Shown here piece by piece: positions 1-10,979 of a stretch of DNA of 64,000 nucleotides; position 1 is the stretch's first letter, and each line of letters opens with the position of its first letter. The notes beneath the pieces are model-generated. The model was not told the origin of the DNA. It did no database searches and was given only the letters and a program-made list of their open reading frames with translations. The position numbers and the translations under genes are program-made. The stretch comes from Calliopsis andreniformis (taxonomy: Eukaryota > Arthropoda > Insecta > Hymenoptera > Andrenidae). The stretch spans positions 1,550,001-1,614,000 of the forward strand of contig NW_027480482.1 in NCBI RefSeq assembly GCF_051401765.1, read 5' to 3'.

Positions 1-3000
1 TGATGATAGAAGATTGAGGATCGAGGATTGAGTGTTGTGGATTGAGGACGAGGACTGAGGGTTGAGTATTGATGTTTGAGGTCTGAGGATTGAGGATTGA
101 GGATTGAGAATTGAGGATTGAGGATTGAGGATTGAGGATTGAAGATTGAGGATAGGGTGTTGAGGATTGAAGAATGAGGATTGAGGATTGAGAATTGAGG
201 ATTGAGGATTGAAGATTGAGTATTGAGGATTGAAGATTGAGGATTGAGGATTGAGTATTGAAGATTGAGTATTTGGGACTGAGGATTGAAGATTGAGGAT
301 TGATGATTGAGGATTGAGGATTGAGCATTGAGGATTGAGGATTGAAGATTGAGGATTGGGTATTGAGAATTGAAGAATGCGGGTTGAGGATTGAAATCTG
401 TGAATTGAGGATATTCTATTGAGGATTGAGGATTGACAATTGATTTTTGAGGACTGAGGGCTGAAGATTGAGGATTCAGGATTGAGGATTCGGGATTGCT
501 GTTTATGGACTGAGGATTGAGGGTTGAGTATTGAGGATTGAGGATTGAGGATTGAGCATTGAAGATTGAGTATTGAGGATTGAAGATTGAGGATTGAGGA
601 TTGAGTATTGAGGATTAAGTATTGAGGATAGAAGATTGAGGATTAGGGACTGAGGATTGAAGTTTGAGGGTTGAGGATTGAGGATTGAGGATTGACGCTT
701 GAGGATTGAGGATTGAGGATGGAGGATTCAGGATTGAGGACTGTGGATTGAATATTGAGGATTGAAGATAGAGGATTGAGGATTGAGGGTTGAGGATTGA
801 GGACGAGGACTGACGGTTGAGGATTGAGGACTGAGGATTGACGATTGAGTATTGAAGATTGAGGATTGATTACTGAGGACTGAGGATTGAGGATTGAGGA
901 TTGAGGATTGAGGATTGAGGATGGAGGATTGAGGATTGAAGATTCAGTATTGAGGATTGAAGATTGAGAATTGTGGATTGAGGATTGAACATTGAGGGCT
1001 GAGCGTTCAGGGTTGAGTGATGAGAATTGATGTTTGTGGATAGAGATTTGAGGATTGCAGATCGAGTATTGAGTATTGAAAACTGTGACTTGAGGATATT
1101 CTATTGGGGATTGAGGATTGACAACTGATTGTTGAGGACTGAGGGCTGAAGATTGAGGATACAGGATTGAGGATTCAGAATTGAGGTTTGTGGACTGAGG
1201 ACTGAGGATTGAGGATTGAGGATTGAGGATTGAGGATTGAGGATTGAAGGTTGAGGATTGGGTATTGAGGATTGAACATTGAGGACTGAGGATTGAGTAT
1301 TGAGGATTGAGGATTGAGGATTGAAGATTGAATATTGATGATTGAAGATTGAGGATCGAGGATTGAGGGTTGTGTATTGAGGACGAGGACTGAGGGTTGA
1401 GTATTGGTGTTTGAGGTCTGAGGATTGAGGATTGAGGATCGAGAATTGAGGGTTCAGGATTGAAGATTGAAGATTGAGGATTGGGTGTTGAGGATTGAAG
1501 AATGAGTATTGAGGATTGAGGATTGAGGATTGAGGATGGAAGATGGAGTATTGAGGATTGAGGATTGAGGATTGAGGATTGAGGATTGAGGATTGAGGGT
1601 TGAGGATTGAGGATTGAGGATTGACGCTTGAGGATTGAGGATTGAGGATGGAGGATAGAAGAGAGAGGACTGAGTGTTGAGGATTGAAGAATGAGGATTG
1701 AGGATTGACGCTTGAGGATTGAGGATTGAGGATGGAGGATAGAAGAGAGAGGACTGAGTGTTGAGGATTGAAGAATGAGGATTGAGTAATGAGGATTGAG
1801 GATTGAGGATTGAAGATTGAGGATTGAGGATTGAGGATTGAGAATTGAGAATTGGGGTTGAGGACTGAGGGTTTAGGATTGAGGATTGAGGAACGAGAAT
1901 TGAGGATTGAGGATTGAGGACTGAGGATTGACGATTGAGTATTGAAGATTGAGGAATGATTACTGAGGATTGAGGATTGGGGATTGAGGATTGAGGTTTG
2001 AGGACTGAGGATTGAGGATTGAAGATTCAGTATTGGGGATTGAAGAGTGAGAATTGAGGATTGAGGATTGAACATTGAGGACTGAGCGTTCAGGGTTGAG
2101 TGATGTGAATTGATGTTTGTGGATAGAGATTTAAAGATTGCAGATTGAGTATTGAGTATTGAAAACTGTGCCTTGAGGATATTCCATTGGGGATTGAGGA
2201 CTGACAACTGATTGTTGAGGACTGAGGGCTGAAGATTGAGAATGCAGGATTGAGGATTCAGAATTGAGGCTTGAGGACTGAGGATTGAGGATTGAGGATT
2301 GAGGATTGAGGATTGAGGATTGAGGATTGAAGATTGAGTATTGAGGATTGAAGATTGAGGATTGAGGATTGAGGATTGAGGTTTGAGGACTGAGGATTGA
2401 GGGTTGAGGACTGAGGATTGAGGTTTGAGGATTGAAGATTGAGGATTGAGGATTGAGTGTTGTGGATTGAGGACGAGGACTCATGGTTGAGTATTGATGT
2501 TTGAGTTCTGAGGATTGAGGATTGAGGATTGAGGATTGAGAATTGAGGATTGAGGATTGAGGATTGAAGGTTGAGGATTGGGTATTGAGGATTGAAGAAT
2601 GAGGATTGAGGATTGAGGATAGAGGATTGAGGATTGAAGATTGAGTATTGAGGATTGAAGATTGAGGATTGAGGATTGAGTATTGAATATTGAGGATTTG
2701 GGACTGAGGATTGAAGATTGAGGATTGATGATAGAGGATTGAGAATTGAGGGTTGAGGATTGAGGATCGAAGATTGAGGATTGGGTATTCAGGATTGAAG
2801 AATGAGGGTTGAGGATTGAAATCTGTGAATTGAGGATATTCTATTGAGGATTGAGGATTGACAATTGATTTTTGAGGACTGAGGGCTGAAGATTGAGGAT
2901 TCAGGATTGAGGATTCGGGATTGAGGTTTGAGGACTGAGGATTGAGGGTTGAGGATTGAGGATTGAGGATTGAGGATTGAGGATTGAGGATTGAATATTG

Positions 3001-3005
3001 AATAT
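1..3005. repeat. Left-flank higher-order unit, copy 1
   Basis: Bases 1-1,594 recur almost unchanged at 3,006-4,599, an offset of exactly 3,005. Shared landmarks include the degenerate block at 987 (again at 3,992) and ATGGAAGATGG at 1,536 (again at 4,541). The offset equals 430 units minus five bases, and five 6-base units can be counted inside (near 46, 800, 1,383, 1,853 and 2,473). The unit may continue to the left of the window. Bases from about 1,800 to 3,200 also recur at about 6,454-7,925. Confidence 0.85.
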
Positions 3006-4599
3006 TGATGATAGAAGATTGAGGATCGAGGATTGAGTGTTGTGGATTGAGGACGAGGACTGAGGGTTGAGTATTGATGTTTGAGGTCTGAGGATTGAGG
3101 ATTGAGGATTGAGAATTGAGGATTGAGGATTGAGGATTGAGGATTGAAGATTGAGGATAGGGTGTTGAGGATTGAAGAATGAGGATTGAGGATTGAGAAT
3201 TGAGGATTGAGGATTGAAGATTGAGTATTGAGGATTGAAGATTGAGGATTGAGGATTGAGTATTGAAGATTGAGTATTTGGGACTGAGGATTGAAGATTG
3301 AGGATTGATGATTGAGGATTGAGGATTGAGCATTGAGGATTGAGGATTGAAGATTGAGGATTGGGTATTGAGAATTGAAGAATGCGGGTTGAGGATTGAA
3401 ATCTGTGAATTGAGGATATTCTATTGAGGATTGAGGATTGACAATTGATTTTTGAGGACTGAGGGCTGAAGATTGAGGATTCAGGATTGAGGATTCGGGA
3501 TTGATGTTTATGGACTGAGGATTGAGGGTTGAGTATTGAGGATTGAGGATTGAGGATTGAGCATTGAAGATTGAGTATTGAGGATTGAAGATTGAGGATT
3601 GAGGATTGAGTATTGAGGATTAAGTATTGAGGATAGAAGATTGAGGATTAGGGACTGAGGATTGAAGTTTGAGGGTTGAGGATTGAGGATTGAGGATTGA
3701 CGCTTGAGGATTGAGGATTGAGGATGGAGGATTCAGGATTGAGGACTGTGGATTGAATATTGAGGATTGAAGATAGAGGATTGAGGATTGAGGGTTGAGG
3801 ATTGAGGACGAGGACTGACGGTTGAGGATTGAGGACTGAGGATTGACGATTGAGTATTGAAGATTGAGGATTGATTACTGAGGACTGAGGATTGAGGATT
3901 GAGGATTGAGGATTGAGGATTGAGGATGGAGGATTGAGGATTGAAGATTCAGTATTGAGGATTGAAGATTGAGAATTGTGGATTGAGGATTGAACATTGA
4001 GGGCTGAGCGTTCAGGGTTGAGTGATGAGAATTGATGTTTGTGGATAGAGATTTGAGGATTGCAGATCGAGTATTGAGTATTGAAAACTGTGACTTGAGG
4101 ATATTCTATTGGGGATTGAGGATTGACAACTGATTGTTGAGGACTGAGGGCTGAAGATTGAGGATACAGGATTGAGGATTCAGAATTGAGGTTTGTGGAC
4201 TGAGGACTGAGGATTGAGGATTGAGGATTGAGGATTGAGGATTGAGGATTGAAGGTTGAGGATTGGGTATTGAGGATTGAACATTGAGGACTGAGGATTG
4301 AGTATTGAGGATTGAGGATTGAGGATTGAAGATTGAATATTGATGATTGAAGATTGAGGATCGAGGATTGAGGGTTGTGTATTGAGGACGAGGACTGAGG
4401 GTTGAGTATTGGTGTTTGAGGTCTGAGGATTGAGGATTGAGGATCGAGAATTGAGGGTTCAGGATTGAAGATTGAAGATTGAGGATTGGGTGTTGAGGAT
4501 TGAAGAATGAGTATTGAGGATTGAGGATTGAGGATTGAGGATGGAAGATGGAGTATTGAGGATTGAGGATTGAGGATTGAGGATTGAGGATTGAGGATT
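3006..4599. repeat. Left-flank higher-order unit, partial copy 2
   Basis: Aligns to 1-1,594 at a fixed offset of 3,005. It diverges at about 4,600, where copy 1 goes to a GAGGGTT unit and this copy continues in plain GAGGATT units followed by GCGGATT. The arrangement fits a tandem duplication followed by a later exchange that replaced the right end (inference). Confidence 0.85.
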
Positions 4600-5450
4600 G
4601 AGGATTGAGGATTGAGGATTGCGGATTGAGGATTGAAGATTGAGTATTGAGGTTTGAAGATTGAGGATTGAGGATTGAGGATTGAGGATTGAGGATTAAA
4701 GATTGAGGATTGAGGATTGAGGATTGAGGATTGAGGATCGAGGATTGAAGATTGAATATTGATGATTGAAGATTGAGGATTGAGGATTGAGGGTTGTGGA
4801 TTGAGGACAAGGACTGAGGGTTGAATATTGATGTTTGAGGTCTGAGGATGGAGGATTGAGCATTGTGAAATGAGGATTGAGGATTGAGGATTGAAGATTG
4901 AGGATTGGGTATTGAGGATTGAAGAATGAGGATTGAGGATTGAGTATTGAAGATTGAGGATTGTTTACTGAGGACTGAGGATTGAGGATTGAGGATTGAG
5001 GATTGAGGATTGAGGATTGAGGATTGAGGATTGAAGATTGAGGATTGGGTATTGAGGATTGAACATTGAGGTTTGAGGATTGAGTATTGAGGATTGAGGA
5101 TTGAGGATTGAAGATTGAATATTGATGATTGAAGATTCAGGATTGAGGATTGAGGGTTGTGGATTGAGGACGAGGACTCAGGGTTGAGTATTGATGTTTG
5201 AGTTCTGAGGATTGAGGATTGAGGATTGAGAATTGAGGATTGTGGATTGAGGATTGAAGATTAAGCATTGGGTATTGAGGACTGAAGAATGAGGATTGAG
5301 CATTGAGGATAGAGGAATGAGGATTGAAGATTGAGTATTGAGGATTGAAGATTGAGGATTGAGGATTGAGTATTGAAGATTGAGGATTTGGGACTGAGGA
5401 TTGAAGATTGAGGATTGATGATTGTGTATTGAGGATTGAGGATTGAGGAT
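4600..5450. repeat. Mosaic heptamer tract between higher-order units
   Basis: Ordinary heptamers with short runs resembling several modules further right, including a GCGGATT/GAGGTTT run like that near 12,550-12,600 and an i-j-like run near 5,100-5,450. I could not assign it to a single higher-order unit. No gene or other element is visible. Confidence 0.6.
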
Positions 5451-6380
5451 TGAGGATTGAGGATTGAAGATTGAGGATTGGGTATTGAGGATTGAACATT
5501 GAGGTTTGAGGATTGAGTATTGAGGATTGAGGATTGAGGATTGAAGATTGAATATCGATGATTGAAGATTCAGGATCGAGGATTGAGGGTTGTGGATTGA
5601 GGACGAGGACTCAGGGTTGAGTAATGATGTTTGAGTTCTGAGGATTGACGATTGAGGATTGAGAATTGAGGATTGTGGATTGAGGATTGAAGATTGAGGA
5701 TTGGGTATTGAGGATTGAAGAATGAGGATTGAGGATTGAGGATAGAGGACTGAGGATTGAAGATTGAGTATTGAGGATTGAAGGTTGAGGATTGAGGATT
5801 GAGTATTGAAGATTGAGGATTTGGGACTGAGGGTTGAAGATTGAGGATTCATGATTGAGGATTGAGGATTGAGGATTGAGGATTGAGGATTGAGGATTGA
5901 AGATTGAGGATTGGGTATTGAGGATTGAAGAATGAGGGTTGAGGATTGAAATCTGTGAATTGCGGATATTCTATTTTGGATTGAGGATTGACAATTGATT
6001 TTTGAGGACTGAGGGCTGAAGATTGAGGATTCAGGATTGAGGACTCGGGATTGAGGTTTGAGGACTGAGGACGGAGGATTGAAGATTCAGGATTGAGGAT
6101 TGAAGATTGAGAATTTAGGATTGAGGATTGAACATTGAGGACTGAGTGTTCAGGGTTGAGTGATGAGAATTGATGTTTGTGGATAGAGATTTGAAGATTG
6201 CAGATTGAGTATTGAGAATTGAAAACTGTGACTTGAGGATATTCTATTGGGGATTGAGGATTGACAACTGATTGTTGAGGACTGAGGGCTGAACATTGAG
6301 GATGCAGGATTGAGGATTCAGAATTGAGGTTTGAGGACTGAGGATTGAGGATTGAGGATTGAGGATTGAGGATTGAGGAT
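5450..6380. repeat. Early isolated copy of the 24.6-25.5 kb module
   Basis: Aligns to about 24,572-25,502 at a constant offset of 19,122, checked at the GAGGTTT near 5,501/24,623, the GAAATCT at 5,948/25,070 and the degenerate block at 6,130/25,252. The same module recurs at about 36.3-37.2, 45.4-46.2 and 55.3-56.3 kb. Here it sits outside the larger unit that normally carries it, so it was probably moved or left behind by unequal exchange (inference). Confidence 0.75.
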
Positions 6381-6453
6381 TGAGGATTGAAGATTGAGGA
6401 TTGGGTATTGAGTATTGAACATTGAGGATTGAGGGTTGAGTAATGAGGATTGA

Positions 6454-7925
6454 GGATTGAGGATTGAAGATTGAGGATTGAGGATTGAGGATTGAGAATT
6501 GAGAATTGAGGTTGAGGACTGAGGGTTTAGGATTGAGGATTGAGGAACGAGAGTTGAGGATTGAGGATTGAGGACTGAGGATTGACGATTGAGTATTGAA
6601 GATTGAGGAATGATTACTGAGGATTGAGGATTGGGGATTGAGGATTGAGGTTTGAGGACTGAGGATTGAGGATTGAAGATTCAGTATTGAGGATTGAAGA
6701 GTGAGAATTGAGGATTGAGGATTGAACATTGAGGACTGAGCGTTCAGGGTTGAGTGATGTGAATTGATGTTTGTGGATAGAGATTTAAAGATTGCAGATT
6801 GAGTATTGAGTATTGAAAACTGTGCCTTGAGGATATTCCATTGGGGATTGAGGACTGACAACTGATTGTTGAGGACTGAGGGCTGAAGATTGAGGATGCA
6901 GGATTGAGGATTCAGAATTGAGGTTTGAGGACTGAGGAATGAGGATTGAGGATTGAGGATTGAGGATTGAGGATTGAGGATTGAGGATTGAAGATTGAGG
7001 ATTGGGTGTTGAGGATTGAAGAATGAGGATTGAGGATTGAGGATTGAGGATTGAGGATTGAAGATTGGGTATTGAGGATTGAAGGTTGAGGATTGAGGAT
7101 TGAGGATTGAGGTTTGAGGACTGAGGATTGAGGGTTGAGGACTGAGGATTGAGGTTTGAGGATTGAAGATTGAGGATTGAGGATTGAGTGTTGTGGATTG
7201 AGGACGAGGACTCATGGTTGAGTATTGATGCTTGAGTTCTGAGGATTGAGGATTGAGGATTGAGGATTGAGAATTGAGGATTGAGGATTGAGGATTGAAG
7301 GTTGAGGATTGGGTATTGAGGATTGAAGAATGAGGATTGAGGATTGAGGATAGAGGATTGAGGATTGAAGATTGAGTATTGAGGATTGAAGATTGAGGAT
7401 TGAGGATTGAGTATTGAAGATTGAGGATTTGGGACTGAGGATTGAAGATTGAGGATTGATGATTGAGGATTGAGAATTGGGGGTTGAGGATTGAGGATCG
7501 AAGATTGAGGATTGGGTATTCAGGATTGAAGAATGAGGGTTGAGGATTGAAATCTGTGAATTGAGGATATTCTATTGAGGATTGAGGATTGACAATTGAT
7601 TTTTGAGGACTGAGGGCTGAAGATTGAGGATTCAGGATTGAGGATTCGGGATTGAGGTTTGAGGACTGAGGATTGAGGGTTGAGGATTGAGGATTGAGGA
7701 TTGAGGATTGAGGATTGAGGATTGAAGATTGAATATTGATGATAGAAGATTGAGGATCGAGGATTGAGGGTTGTGGATTGAGGACGAGGACTGAGGGTTG
7801 AGTATGGATGTTTGAGGTCTGAGGATTGAGGATGGAGGATTGAGAATTGAGGATTGAGGATTGAGGATTGAGGATTGAAGATTGAGGATAGGGTGTTGAG
7901 GATTGAAGAATGAGGATTGAGGATT
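6454..7925. repeat. Left-flank higher-order unit, partial copy 3
   Basis: Aligns to about 1,800-3,195. The offset is 4,654 at the degenerate block (2,070 and 6,724). It changes to 4,731 by the distinctive TCATGG at 2,481/7,212 and stays there at GAAATCT 2,818/7,549 and TGATGATAG 3,006/7,737. The step of 77 bases equals eleven heptamers gained or lost between the copies. Confidence 0.8.
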
Positions 7926-9711
7926 GAGAATTGAGGATTGAGGATTGAAGATTGAGTATTGAGGATAGAAGATTGTGGATTGAGGATTGAGGATTGAGGA
8001 TTGAGGATTGAGGATTGAAGGTTGAGTATTGAGGATTGAAGATTGAGGATTGAGGATTGAGGATTGAGGATTGAGGATTGAGGATTGAGGATTGAAGATT
8101 GAGTATTGAGGGTTGAAGATTGCGGATTGAGGATTGAGGATTGAGGATTGAGGATTAAAGATTGAGGATTGAGGATTGAGTATTGAGGCTTGAGTATTGA
8201 GGACTGAAGATTGAATATTGATGATTGAAGATTGAGGATTGAGGATTGAGTGTTGTGGATTGAGGACGAGGACTGAGGGTTGAATATTGATGTTTGATGT
8301 CTGAGGATTGTGGATTGAGGATTGAGGATTGAAGATTGAGTATTGAGGATTGAAGATTGAGGATTGAGGATTGAGTATTGAAGATTGAGTATTTGGGACT
8401 GAGGATTGAAGATTGAGGATTGATGATTGAGGATTGAGGATTGATCATTGAGGATTGAGGATTGAAGATTGAGGATTGGGTATTCAGAATTGAAGAATGC
8501 GGGTTGAGGATTGAAATCTGTGAATTGAGGATATTCTATTGAGGATTGAGGATTGACAATTGATTTTTGAGGACTGAGGGCTGAAGATTGAGGATTCAGG
8601 ATTGAGGATTCGGGATTGATGTTTATGGACTGAGGATTGAGGGTTGAGTATTGAGGATTGAGGATTGAGGATTGAGCATTGAAGATTGAGTATTGAGGAT
8701 TGAAGATTGAGGATTGAGGATTGAGGATTGAGGATTAAGTATTGAGGATAGAAGATTGAGGATTAGGGACTGAGGATTGAAGTTTGAGGGTTGAGGATTG
8801 AGGATTGAGGATTGACGCTTGAGGATTGAGGATTGAGGATGGAGGATTCAGGATTGAGGACTGTGGATTGAATATTGAGGATTGAAGATAGAGGATTGAG
8901 GATTGAGTGTTGAGGATTGAGGACGAGGACTGACGGTTGAGGATTGAGGTTTGAGGATTGAGGATTCAGGATTGAGGACTGAGGATTGAGGATTGAGGAT
9001 TGAGCATTGATGATAGAAGATTGAGGACTGGGGATTGAGGATTGAAGATGGAGGATTAAGGATCGAGGATTGGGGATTGAGGATCTAGGATTGGAGATTG
9101 ATTATTGAGGATTGAAGGCTGAGGATTGAGGATTGAGGATTGAGAATTGAGAGTTGAGGATGAGGACTGAGGGTTTAGGATTGAGGATTGAGGAACGAGA
9201 ATTGAGGATTGAGGATTGAGGACTGAGGATTGACGATTGAGTATTGAAGATTGAGGATTGATTACTGAGGACTGAGGATTGAGGATTGAGGATTGAGGAT
9301 TGAGGATTGAGGATGGAGGATTGAGGATTGAAGATTCAGTATTGAGGATTGAAGATTGAGAATTGTGGATTGAGGATTGAACATTGAGGGCTGAGCGTTC
9401 AGGGTTGAGTGATGAGAATTGATGTTTGTGGATAGAGATTTGAGGATTGCAGATCGAGTATTGAGTATTGAAAACTGTGACTTGAGGATATTCTATTGGG
9501 GATTGAGGATTGACAACTGATTGTTGAGGACTGAGGGCTGAAGATTGAGGATGCAGGATTGAGGATTCAGAATTGAGGTTTGTGGACTGAGGACTGAGGA
9601 TTGAGGATTGAGGATTGAGGATTGAGGATTGAGGATTGAAGGTTGAGGATTGGGTATTGAGGATTGAACATTGAGGACTGAGGATTGAGTATTGAGGATT
9701 GAGGATTGAGG

Positions 9712-10525
9712 ATTGAAGATTGAGAATTTAGGATTGAGGATTGAACATTGAGGACTGAGCGTTCAGGGTTGAGTGATGAGAATTGATGTTTGTGGATAGA
9801 GATTTGAAGATTGCAGATTGAGTATTGAGAATTGAAAACTGTGACTTGAGGATATTCTATTGGGGATTGAGGATTGACAACTGATTGTTGAGGACTGAGG
9901 GCTGAACATTGAGGATGCAGGATTGAGGATTCAGAATTGAGGTTTGAGGACTGAGGATTGAGGATTGAGGATTGAGGATTGAGGATTGAGGATTGAGGAT
10001 TGAAGGTTGAGGATTGGGTATTGAGGATTGAAGAATGAGGGTTGAGGATTGAAATCTGTGAATTGCGGATATTCTAGTTTAGATTGAGGATTGACAATTG
10101 ATTTTTGAGGACTGAGGGCTGAAGATTGAGGATTCAGGATTGAGGACTCGGGATTGAGGTTTGAGGACTGAGGACGGAGGATTGAAGATTCAGTATTGAG
10201 GATTGAAGATTGAGAATTTAGGATTGAGGATTGAACATTGAGGACTGAGCGTTCAGGGTTGAGTGATGAGAATTGATGTTTGTGGATAGAGATTTGAAGA
10301 TTGCAGATTGAGTATTGAGAATTGAAAACTGTGACTTGAGGATATTCTATTGGGGATTGAGGATTGACAACTGATTGTTGAGGACTGAGGGCTGAACATT
10401 GAGGATGCAGGATTGAGGATTCAGAATTGAGGTTTGAGGACTGAGGATTGAGGATTGAGGATTGAGGATTGAGGATTGAGGATTGAGGATTGAAGGTTGA
10501 GGTTTGGGTATTGAGGATTGAACAT
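9712..10525. repeat. Two paralogous tracts 490 bp apart
   Basis: About 320 bp starting at 9,712 recur at about 10,202 with an offset of 490, exactly 70 heptamers. Both contain the 30-heptamer degenerate block (9,743 and 10,233). The tracts diverge at about 10,035/10,525. The pair is repeated at 15,310-16,123 inside the second copy of the 5.6 kb unit. Confidence 0.8.
10233..10442. repeat. 30-heptamer degenerate block, exemplar of 22 copies
   Basis: A run of 30 heptamers in which only two match the consensus. The order begins GAACATT, GAGGACT, GAGCGTT, CAGGGTT and includes GTGGATA, GCAGATT, GTGACTT, TTCTATT, GACAACT, GATTGTT and CAGAATT. Copies start at 987, 2,070, 3,992, 6,130, 6,724, 9,379, 9,743, 10,233, 13,097, 14,977, 15,341, 15,831, 19,415, 25,252, 31,093, 36,965, 39,033, 41,199, 45,987, 50,138, 56,024 and 61,858. 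They come in a few subtypes, for example GAGATTT followed by GAAGATT or GAGGATT, or replaced by GAGATTTAAAGATT. Confidence 0.85.
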
Positions 10526-10979
10526 TGAGGATTGAGGGTTGAGTATTGAGGATTGAGGATTGAGGATTGAAGATTGAATATTGATGATAGAAGATTGAGG
10601 ATCTAGGATTGAGGGTTGTGGATTGAGGACGAGGACTGAGGGTTGAGTATTGATGTTTGATGTCTGAGGATTGGGGATTGAGGATTGAGGATTGAGGATT
10701 GAGGATTGAGGATTGAGGATTGAGGATTGAGGATTGAAGGTTGAGGTTTGGGTATTGAGGGTTGAACATTGAGGATTGAGGGTTGAGTATTGAGGATTGA
10801 GGATTGAGGATTGAAGATTGAATATTGATGATAGAAGATTGAGGATCTAGGATTGAGGGTTGTGGATTGAGGACGAGGACTGAGGGTTGAGTATTGATGT
10901 TTGAGGTCTGAGGATTGGGGATTGAGGATTGAGAATTGAGGATTGAGGATTGAGGATTGAGGATTGAAGATTGAGGTTT
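10492..10979. repeat. 244-bp local tandem duplication
   Basis: The run beginning GAAGGTTGAGGTTTGGG at 10,492 begins again at 10,736. The period is 244 bp, i.e. 35 units minus one base, and each copy holds one 6-base GAGGAC unit. One visible difference is GATGTCT in the first copy against GAGGTCT in the second. The related region near 25,510 has only one copy, so the duplication is local. Confidence 0.85.
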
